Assembly (NCBI GenBank): GCA_013151975.1
Contig: JAADHG010000073.1
Span: 1 to 6,402 of the forward strand
DNA: 6,402 nt
Direction of reading: 5' to 3'
Source: Chlorobiota bacterium
GTDB lineage: Bacteria > Bacteroidota > Bacteroidia > Flavobacteriales > Flavobacteriaceae
Below the pieces are notes generated by a model. That model saw only the letters and a list, made by a program, of their open reading frames with translations, did no database searches and was not told the DNA's origin. This document shows, in pieces, positions 1 to 5,263 of the stretch. How positions within the stretch are numbered: the stretch's first letter is position 1; the number at the start of each line of letters is the position of its first letter. Position numbers and translations under genes: made by a program.

Positions 1-222
1 ATGGTTATAATAGTGTGTTAATAGTAGCTATAACTTTTTATATAATTGCTTTGAAAATATATTAACTTCTGTTTATACTATTTCTATTAACAAGTTATTA
101 GTAGTATAATGTATTTATTAATAGCTTTTTAATTAGTTATATTAACAATTTTTTTAAAGCTTAGTTAACAGCTTTTTTTAATAATAATATTAGATTTTAT
201 TGTTTATATGTCTATAATTTTA

Positions 223-240
223 AATTATAACATTATAATT
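223..240. repeat. 18-base inverted repeat, 8-base arms
   Basis: The arms AATTATAA (223-230) and TTATAATT (233-240) are perfect reverse complements separated by the two bases CA. The match stops at the next base on each side. With arms made only of A and T it could be a dyad operator or simple chance in a sequence of this composition; no regulator can be named. Confidence 0.3.
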
Positions 241-313
241 CTTTTACATAAAAATATTTGGAAATTTCATTTCTATTTTTGATTAGGAAAAAATAAAGTA
301 ATAACAAAAATTA

Positions 314-328
314 GTTATAAAATATAAC
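314..328. repeat. GTTATA-AAA-TATAAC dyad
   Basis: A perfect 6-base inverted repeat with a 3-base spacer. It lies about 40 bases upstream of the proposed rpiB -33 element. The same half-sites occur singly at 4-9, 29-34, 136-141 and 226-231, so it may be the best-formed copy of a repeated site. Function is unknown, and chance is possible because the region is so AT-rich. Confidence 0.25.
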
Positions 329-366
329 CATTAGATATTAACAGTTTATTAATATAGTAATTCACA

Positions 367-400
367 TTTGTTTTTTTGCAAACCTTATTTTGTACTTTTA
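367..400 (+). promoter_or_regulatory. Possible Bacteroidota-type promoter for rpiB
   Basis: TTTG at 367-370 is followed after 22 bases by TACTTTTA at 393-400. The second element matches seven of eight positions of the Bacteroidota -7 consensus TAnnTTTG, and the spacing falls in the usual range of roughly 17-23. Transcription would begin near 407, giving a leader of about 50 bases before the ATG at 458. That ATG follows an A-run with no Shine-Dalgarno motif, which is normal in this phylum. The background is rich in T, so this is a weak call. Confidence 0.3.
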
Positions 401-457
401 TAATTTAATAATAATTAGCTTTTATAAAAACTTAACACGTATAATAACCTTAAAAAA

Positions 458-892
458 ATGAAAATTTCAATAGGAAACGATCACGCAGGAACAGAATATA
501 AATTTGCAATACTTAAACTTTTAGAATCTAAAGGTATATTAGTTACAAATTATGGAACAGATACTTCTGATAGTGTAGATTATCCAGATTTTGTTCACCC
601 AGTTGCAGAAGATGTTGAAACTAATAAATCTGACTTAGGAATTATTATTTGTGGAAGTGGGAATGGTGCTTCTATGACAGCAAACAAACACCAAGGTGTA
701 AGAGCAGCATTATGTTGGACAACTGAAATAGTTGCTCTTGCAAGACAACATAATAATGCAAATATTTTAAGTATTCCTGCACGTTTTACCGCTTTACCAC
801 AAGCGTTAGATATGGTAGAAACATTTTTAAATACGCCTTTTGAAGGCGGAAGACATCAAAATAGAGTAGATAAGATTCCGGTTTCTTGTTAA
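458..892 (+). CDS. rpiB: Ribose-5-phosphate isomerase B (RpiB/LacAB family)
   Basis: Cytoplasmic enzyme of the non-oxidative pentose phosphate pathway that interconverts ribose 5-phosphate and ribulose 5-phosphate. At 144 residues it has the normal family length. Visible hallmarks are GNDHAG at residues 6-11, the DYPD segment at 41-44, the active-site loop CGSGNG at 65-70 whose Cys65 corresponds to the catalytic cysteine of E. coli RpiB, RQHNNAN at 96-102 with the conserved His98, and the C-terminal FEGGRHQNRV at 128-137, nearly identical to the E. coli ending. These favour RpiB over the lactose-pathway LacA/LacB subunits, and no lac genes are nearby. Some RpiB-type enzymes act on other phosphosugars such as allose 6-phosphate, which the sequence cannot exclude. 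The ATG sits after a run of A residues. Its TAA stop directly abuts the ATG of the next gene, so it probably heads a three-gene operon. Confidence 0.93.
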   Translation: MKISIGNDHAGTEYKFAILKLLESKGILVTNYGTDTSDSVDYPDFVHPVAEDVETNKSDLGIIICGSGNGASMTANKHQGVRAALCWTTEIVALARQHNNANILSIPARFTALPQALDMVETFLNTPFEGGRHQNRVDKIPVSC

Positions 893-1801
893 ATGACACA
901 CACACATTCACATAACCACCAACACGATTTAAAAGATAAAAAACTTTTTTTTACTATAATACTCAACATTATAATTACTGTTGCTCAAGTTATAGGTGGG
1001 ATTGTTTCTGGAAGTTTATCTTTATTAAGTGATGCGTTACATAATTTTAGCGATGTAATTTCTCTAGTAATTAGCTTTATAGCGTCTAAGCTCTCTAAAA
1101 GAAAAGCATCAATTAACAGAACATTTGGTTATAAGAGAGCGGAAATATTAGCAGCTTTTATTAATGCATCTACATTAGTAATAGTTGCGGTTTTATTAAT
1201 TATTGAAGCTGTTAAACGTTTTCAAAATCCACAAGAAATAGAATCAACTATCGTTATTTGGTTATCTCTTTTAGCTATTATTGCTAATGGATTTAGTGTA
1301 TTATTGATTAAAAACGATTCTAAAAACAACCTCAACTTACGTTCAGCATATCTACATCTTTTTACAGATATGATGGCTAGTGTTGCAGTATTAATAGGTG
1401 GTTTGTTAATGCGTTATTATCAATTATTTTGGGTAGATAGTGTAATGACATTTTTAATAGCAGTATACTTAATTTGGGTGGGTTACGATTTACTTAAAAA
1501 ATCCACCAAAATATTAATGTTATTTACTCCAGATCAGGTGAATATAAAAGAAATATTAAGAGTAGTACATAAAATACCTAAGGTTAATAAATTACATCAT
1601 GTACATGTTTGGTATTTAAATGATGATGAACTCCATTTAGAAGCACATCTTGATCTAAAAGAGAATGTGAGCATTTCAGAATTTGATATAATCTTAAATA
1701 AAATAGAAGCTTTACTACATGATAAATTTCAAATAAACCATATAACCATACAACCTGAGTTTAATAAAGAAGACTCTAAAAATGTAATTATTCAAGATTA
1801 A
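893..1801 (+). CDS. Cation diffusion facilitator, zinc type (CzcD/ZitB-like)
   Basis: Inner-membrane metal/proton antiporter that exports Zn2+ and perhaps other divalent cations from the cytoplasm. The 302 residues show the CDF architecture: a histidine-rich N-terminus with His at 3, 5, 7, 9 and 11; six predicted membrane helices at roughly 17-39, 43-64, 84-106, 119-139, 155-175 and 180-201; and a soluble C-terminal domain from about 210 with the HHVHVW (235-240) and HLEAHLDL (248-255) strands. The transport site is intact as His50/Asp54 in helix 2 and His155/Asp159 in helix 5, the two HxxxD pairs typical of zinc-transporting members. Start choice is firm: the ATG immediately follows the rpiB stop (TAAATG), and the His-rich tail is expected right at the N-terminus. 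It overlaps the next gene by one base, which points to coupled translation. No metal-responsive regulator is in view. Exact metal preference is inferred from the HD/HD motif. Confidence 0.92.
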   Translation: MTHTHSHNHQHDLKDKKLFFTIILNIIITVAQVIGGIVSGSLSLLSDALHNFSDVISLVISFIASKLSKRKASINRTFGYKRAEILAAFINASTLVIVAVLLIIEAVKRFQNPQEIESTIVIWLSLLAIIANGFSVLLIKNDSKNNLNLRSAYLHLFTDMMASVAVLIGGLLMRYYQLFWVDSVMTFLIAVYLIWVGYDLLKKSTKILMLFTPDQVNIKEILRVVHKIPKVNKLHHVHVWYLNDDELHLEAHLDLKENVSISEFDIILNKIEALLHDKFQINHITIQPEFNKEDSKNVIIQD

Positions 1802-2244
1802 TGCTAACTATAAAAACGAAATATTTTAATGAGTTAACAACAACAGAACTTTATGATTTATTACAATTAAGAAGTGCGGTTTTTGTTGTAGAACAAGATT
1901 GTGTATATCAAGATCTTGATGGAAAAGATAAAGATGCGTTACACATTATAGGAGTTAAAAACAAGACTATTGTGGCTTATACAAGGGTTTTTAAACCTAG
2001 TGATTATTTTAATGAAGCAAGTATAGGTAGAGTGGTGGTAGCACATAATGAACGCCAACATAAATATGGATATGAGATTATGAATAGGTCTATAAAAGCG
2101 GTTAAAGATTTTTTTAACGAGACCACAATTAAATTATCTGCACAAACGTATTTAAAACAATTTTATAATAATTTAGGATTTATAGAAGAGGGAGAAGAAT
2201 ATCTAGAAGATGGTATTCCACATATTGTTATGGTAAAAAAATAA
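1801..2244 (+). CDS. elaA: ElaA-like GNAT family N-acetyltransferase
   Basis: Predicted cytoplasmic acetyl-CoA-dependent N-acetyltransferase of 147 residues, a full-length single GNAT domain. It matches the ElaA subgroup: VFVVEQDCVYQDLDG at 27-41, the strand IGRVVV at 75-80, the acetyl-CoA loop at 85-91, AQTYLKQFYNNLGF at 114-127, and the DGIPHIVM ending at 137-144, all closely paralleling E. coli ElaA. The loop reads R-Q-H-K-Y-G-Y, so the first glycine of the usual Q/R-x-x-G-x-G/A motif is lysine; ElaA itself has lysine at the equivalent place, so this looks like a subgroup trait and not a defect. The natural substrate is not established. The ATG shares one base with the stop of the transporter gene (TAATG), suggesting translational coupling. 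The stop lies one base from the stop of the convergent OmpA-like gene. Confidence 0.88.
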   Translation: MLTIKTKYFNELTTTELYDLLQLRSAVFVVEQDCVYQDLDGKDKDALHIIGVKNKTIVAYTRVFKPSDYFNEASIGRVVVAHNERQHKYGYEIMNRSIKAVKDFFNETTIKLSAQTYLKQFYNNLGFIEEGEEYLEDGIPHIVMVKK

Positions 2245-2258
2245 ACTACTGTTTTTTT
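2235..2258. terminator. Possible weak bidirectional terminator at convergent stops
   Basis: A7 (2235-2241) and T7 (2252-2258) flank a 10-base centre containing both stop codons. Either transcript could form a 7-pair A-U stem ending in a U7 tract, so the structure works symmetrically on both strands. The stem has no G-C pair and would be weak, so termination here is only a suggestion. No better terminator is seen near either 3' end. Confidence 0.25.
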
Positions 2259-3082
2259 GAAGCTATATAAGTAATTAATATTTCTACTCGCCTATCAAAT
2301 TTAGCCTCACCACCTAAAGGGAATTTACGGCGCATTCCGACATATTTCATTCGTTTTTTATTAACCCCTTTTCCAGCTAAATAGTAATAAATATACTTTG
2401 CTCTAGCAACCGAAAGGTTACGCTTTTTGGTTTTTCTATCAACCGCATCTCTTGCACTTTGTGTACAACACACATGCCCTTGAATAGTGAAATATACATC
2501 TTCACGTTCTTTTAGTATTTTGGCTATTTTTTCAAGTGTTTCAATAGACTCTGGTAAAATTTGACTATACCCCGTTTTAAATAAAATATTTTCTAAAATT
2601 ACTTTATCTCCAACTTTAAGATTTCCCTTTAATGTAGATTCAGTACTTTGCTCTTCTTTTATTATTTCTGGTCGCGGAGGAATATAAACAACTGCAATAA
2701 CCTCAACCTTTCTATTTAAGCCCCTAATAATATTTGCGTCTTCGGTATCGATAGTCTTTAATAACACCTCTCCTTTCCCATCAACGTTACTTATTAGGGA
2801 ATTATCAATTTCATGCTCAGAAAATATTGATTTTATAGCGTTTGCGCGTTGCTGTGATAATAAAAGGTTATAAGAATCACTTCCACGATCATCACAAAAG
2901 CCGTAGATGTCTATTCTTTGTACATCCTGTTTTTGAATATCTTGAATAAACAAAAGAAGCCTGTTATGCTCTATGTCTGATACATCAAACTGATCAGTAT
3001 CAAAATAAACCACATGTTTAATTTCATTTTGAGACCACATGAAATTACTCAATAATAAAAAGAAAATTAGAATTTCTCTCAT
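2246..3082 (-). CDS. Exported protein with two tandem OmpA-like domains
   Basis: Predicted exported or periplasmic protein of 278 residues. Residues 1-18 form a signal peptide (short charged start, hydrophobic core, probable cleavage near the Ser-Gln at 17-18); there is no lipobox cysteine and no beta-barrel. Domain 1 (about 24-132) is a recognisable OmpA C-terminal peptidoglycan-binding fold, with VYFDTD at 25-30, the GFCDDRGSDSYN loop at 61-72, the LSQQRA helix at 75-80, Asp93 and NRKVEV at 123-128. A Pro/Glu-rich linker follows (about 133-158). Domain 2 (about 159-273) repeats the plan: ENILFKTG at 164-171, GHVCC at 202-206, the NLSVARA helix at 222-228 and FDRRVEI at 262-268. Domain 2 carries a basic insert at 216-221 and asparagine (241) where domain 1 has Asp93, so its ligand binding may differ. 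Function is probably envelope anchoring to peptidoglycan; partner unknown. The ATG at 3082 is the only start giving a proper signal peptide. It lies 80 bases downstream of the protease stop, so co-transcription with it is possible but unproven. Confidence 0.85.
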   Translation of the reverse strand: MREILIFFLLLSNFMWSQNEIKHVVYFDTDQFDVSDIEHNRLLLFIQDIQKQDVQRIDIYGFCDDRGSDSYNLLLSQQRANAIKSIFSEHEIDNSLISNVDGKGEVLLKTIDTEDANIIRGLNRKVEVIAVVYIPPRPEIIKEEQSTESTLKGNLKVGDKVILENILFKTGYSQILPESIETLEKIAKILKEREDVYFTIQGHVCCTQSARDAVDRKTKKRNLSVARAKYIYYYLAGKGVNKKRMKYVGMRRKFPLGGEAKFDRRVEILITYIASKKQ

Positions 3083-3162
3083 ATTATAATCTTAAAACAG
3101 ATATAAATATAACCTAATTTTTAGTTTATAAGTATTTAAAAAGCGTAATAAATTTTAGGAAC

Positions 3163-4797
3163 TTAGTTTAAATAGCTATTGTATTTATTAATATTACTCA
3201 ATATTTCTACAGCAGTTTTTATTTCGGTATTATGTGTTAAATAATATTCATGCAAGCCTTCTCTATAAAAATAACGTTTTATAATTTCGTTTTCTAATAA
3301 AGAGGTTAATTGTACTTTGTTTTCATCAACTGCCTTGTTTTTTAATTCATTAAGGCTTTGCTTTAGTTTTTTGTAATCACCAGATAAATCTTTCATCAAC
3401 TCTTCTTTGTTGGCGACCTCCTTTAGTTTTAATAAAGCTGTTTCTGTTTCTGTTTTGAAGTCAAAACGATTAGATTTTAAATAAGACTTAAACATTCTAA
3501 AATCAGAATCAGACAATTTAAAGGTTGTTAGGTTTGGTTCAGGATGGCTATAATAATAGTTGGTTGCAAAATTAAAAACATAGTCATTACTCAGTATAGC
3601 TTTAGTAATTGTAGATGGTTTTGATAATGCAATTTCAACATCAGGCTCGATACCACCACCATCAAATACAGACCTTCCATTTTTAGTTTTAAACTCATTA
3701 AAATCTTCTTTTTTTACACGTATAGCATTTCCGTTTTTATCTCTATGCCAATAATCAAGCGCCTGAATGCATCTTCCGGAAGGTGTATAATATCTAGAAA
3801 TAGTAATCTTAACCTGCGTTCCATAAGTTAATGGCTTAGGTCGTTGAACCAACCCTTTTCCAAAACTCCTAGAGCCAATAATTACTGCACGATCAAGATC
3901 TTGTAAAGAGCCTGAAACAATTTCGCTTGCTGAAGCACTACCACCATCTATTAACACAATTAAAGGGATTTGAGTGTCAATGGGATTATTTTTAGTAAAA
4001 TAAGTCTTGTTGTACTTTTCTACCTTTGATTTTGTGGTTACCACTAATCGCCCTTTTGGCACAAAAAGATTAACGATGTTTATGGCTTCAGATAATAATC
4101 CACCCGGGTTGCCACGTAAATCTAAAATTATACTTTCTGCCCCATCAGCTTTTAACTCTTTTAGCGCATTTGCTGTTTCTCGAGACGCTTTTCTATTAAA
4201 TTTAGTCAGGGCAATATACCCTGTTTTGTCGTTAACCATATCAAAAAGGGACACTGCATTTATTTCAACTTCTTGACGTGTAATCGTTGTGGTATTAGTT
4301 TTCCCTTGTCTTACATAAGTTACGTTAACTTTAGAACCAGGCGCTCCTCTTAGTAAATCGCCAGCATTTTCTTTAAAAGTTGAAACCAAAATATCCTCTA
4401 CCTTTATTATTTCATCTCCAGCCTTAAGCCCCGCCTTATCGGCAGGATAATCTTTGTAAGGCTCTAAGATTAGTAATTTATCTTTAAGCGTTTTCACACT
4501 TGCCCCAATGCCAGTATAATCGCCAGTATTATTTATTCTAGCTGCTTCCACATCTTGCTCATTCATAAATACCGTATAGGGATCAAGATCTTTAAGCATG
4601 TTTTTTATAGCCGTATCCATTAAATCTCCCGGATTAGTTTCATCAACATAGTTCATGTTAATTTCCTTAAACAAGGTTGTAAAGATTTCAATTTGTTTAG
4701 CAATTTCAAAAAAATCACTTTTAAAAGCGACACCTGTAAACAAAAAGGTGAATACTAAAAATGGAAGTATAATTTTTGATTTTAATTTTTGTTTCAT
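3163..4797 (-). CDS. S41 family C-terminal processing peptidase (CtpA/Prc-like)
   Basis: Serine protease predicted to act in the periplasm, cleaving exposed C-terminal ends of envelope proteins. Counted from the ATG at 4797 it has 544 residues. A single hydrophobic N-terminal segment (about 8-25) is a signal peptide or anchor. A helical region follows, with the usual DLDPYT motif at 70-75, then a PDZ domain (about 91-178) and the S41 catalytic core (about 190-390). The catalytic set is complete: Ser289 in GGSASASE, Lys314 exactly 25 residues later in SFGKG, and Gln318 four residues on, matching the Ser-Lys-Gln spacing of E. coli Prc. A helical C-terminal extension of about 150 residues completes it. 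The frame extends one codon to GTG at 4800, but the ATG right behind it is the more likely start. It begins six to nine bases after the rnpA stop, so the two are almost certainly co-transcribed. Its substrates cannot be read from sequence. Confidence 0.93.
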   Translation of the reverse strand: MKQKLKSKIILPFLVFTFLFTGVAFKSDFFEIAKQIEIFTTLFKEINMNYVDETNPGDLMDTAIKNMLKDLDPYTVFMNEQDVEAARINNTGDYTGIGASVKTLKDKLLILEPYKDYPADKAGLKAGDEIIKVEDILVSTFKENAGDLLRGAPGSKVNVTYVRQGKTNTTTITRQEVEINAVSLFDMVNDKTGYIALTKFNRKASRETANALKELKADGAESIILDLRGNPGGLLSEAINIVNLFVPKGRLVVTTKSKVEKYNKTYFTKNNPIDTQIPLIVLIDGGSASASEIVSGSLQDLDRAVIIGSRSFGKGLVQRPKPLTYGTQVKITISRYYTPSGRCIQALDYWHRDKNGNAIRVKKEDFNEFKTKNGRSVFDGGGIEPDVEIALSKPSTITKAILSNDYVFNFATNYYYSHPEPNLTTFKLSDSDFRMFKSYLKSNRFDFKTETETALLKLKEVANKEELMKDLSGDYKKLKQSLNELKNKAVDENKVQLTSLLENEIIKRYFYREGLHEYYLTHNTEIKTAVEILSNINKYNSYLN

Positions 4798-4806
4798 CAC
4801 AGTATT

Positions 4807-5184
4807 TTATTTAATAGAAACAGCCTCATTAAATTTTTTAAACACTAATTTCATTCTCGTTTCTATTTGATTTAGTGTGGGTTTATCGTTTCCAATGTAC
4901 AAAATCATAAACGCATATCGTGTTGTAATGTTGTTAAAATATGTAGCCTTGTGTAGTCGATAAGATTCTCTTAACAGTCGCTTTATTCTGTTTCTATCAA
5001 CAGCTTTTTTTAAATTACGTTTACTAACAGAAACACCAGTTTTTATAATTGTATTATCATTAAAAGACGTTTGAAGATATACCAAACGCAGAGGATAAGC
5101 AGAAACCGATTGTCCTTCTAAGAACAATTGCTCAATGCATTTTTTGCTTTTTAATTTTTCTTTATTTGAAAATGATAGATCCAT
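4807..5184 (-). CDS. rnpA: Ribonuclease P protein component
   Basis: Small basic protein that binds RNase P RNA and helps it remove 5' leaders from precursor tRNAs in the cytoplasm. From the ATG at 5184 it is 125 residues, normal for the family. The diagnostic RNR region is intact as VSVSKRNLKKAVDRNRIKR, followed by LLRESYR; the N-terminal LKSKKCIEQLF and PLRLVY segments that contact the tRNA leader in other RnpA proteins are also present. The frame runs back to a GTG at 5202, adding MLLLSK, but that GTG falls inside the best -7 promoter element, and known RnpA proteins begin close to this F-x-K-x-E-x-L stretch, so the ATG is preferred. rpmH, the usual neighbour in many bacteria, is not adjacent; here rnpA sits between an M1 peptidase gene and the S41 protease gene, the latter starting six to nine bases downstream. 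Confidence 0.94.
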   Translation of the reverse strand: MDLSFSNKEKLKSKKCIEQLFLEGQSVSAYPLRLVYLQTSFNDNTIIKTGVSVSKRNLKKAVDRNRIKRLLRESYRLHKATYFNNITTRYAFMILYIGNDKPTLNQIETRMKLVFKKFNEAVSIK

Positions 5185-5201
5185 TTTGGATAATAATAAC
5201 A

Positions 5202-5209
5202 CAAAAATA
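5202..5209 (-). promoter_or_regulatory. Putative -7 element of the rnpA promoter
   Basis: On the minus strand this reads TATTTTTG, an exact match to the Bacteroidota -7 consensus TAnnTTTG. It lies between the terminator of the M1 peptidase gene and rnpA and would start transcription near 5197, about a dozen bases before the ATG at 5184. No TTTG -33 element is found at the expected distance upstream, so the call rests on one box plus its position. Confidence 0.4.
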
Positions 5210-5230
5210 GTGATAAGATATGATACGAGT

Positions 5231-5263
5231 TTTTTAATAAAAAGGGCTTAATTAACCCCTTTT
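5231..5263 (-). terminator. Hairpin terminator of the M1 peptidase gene
   Basis: On the minus strand the arm AAAAGGG (5263-5257) pairs with CCCTTTT (5246-5240) across a 10-base loop that contains the TAA stop codon at 5250-5248. The stem runs into a T-rich tail (TTTTTATT) down to about 5236. Three G-C pairs plus a U-tract fit an intrinsic terminator. The left arm lies within the last codons of the gene, so stop codon and terminator overlap. It separates this gene from the rnpA promoter. Confidence 0.55.

Larger units (their letters stand above)
1..457. other. Gene-free AT-rich leader region upstream of rpiB
   Basis: No coding sequence can be supported here: stops are dense in all frames and the longest methionine-started peptides are tiny. 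By hand count 72 of 457 bases are G or C (about 16%), far below the neighbouring genes. The region holds a probable rpiB promoter near its right end, an 18-base inverted repeat at 223-240, a GTTATA/TATAAC dyad at 314-328, and many copies of the short words TTAACA and GTTATA. No tRNA, RNA gene or riboswitch fold is evident. It is probably the regulatory spacer between rpiB and a gene lying left of the window. Confidence 0.75.

Noticed and set aside
1..21. ATG at the first base as a gene start or the edge of one
   Set aside because: The frame meets a stop after six codons, and no longer frame is open at the left edge on either strand.
274..281. TATTTTTG as a second rpiB promoter
   Set aside because: It matches the -7 consensus exactly, but the nearest TTTG (257-260) is only 13 bases upstream, too close for a -33 element, and it would give a leader of over 160 bases.
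375..382. TTTGCAAA palindrome near the rpiB promoter as an operator
   Set aside because: Eight bases within a T-run are too little to distinguish from chance, and no second copy was found in the leader.
1..457. Replication origin, suggested by the AT-rich spacer and the presence of rnpA nearby
   Set aside because: I see no DnaA boxes (TTATCCACA-like) in the spacer, and dnaA, dnaN and rpmH are absent. In this group rnpA is not a marker for the origin.
3083..3162. Promoter or terminator between the protease and the OmpA-like gene
   Set aside because: On the minus strand there is a TANNTTTA-like word but no paired -33 element, and only a 4-base stem with no following U-tract. Neither is strong enough to annotate.
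4007..4276. Plus-strand open frame of 89 codons
   Set aside because: It lies wholly antisense to the catalytic core of the S41 protease, whose motifs are intact. The translation shows no recognisable domain, and it has no promoter or leader of its own.
4655..4870. Plus-strand open frame of 71 codons
   Set aside because: It is antisense to the 5' end of the protease gene and the 3' end of rnpA. Its hydrophobic look comes from reading the signal-peptide region backwards.
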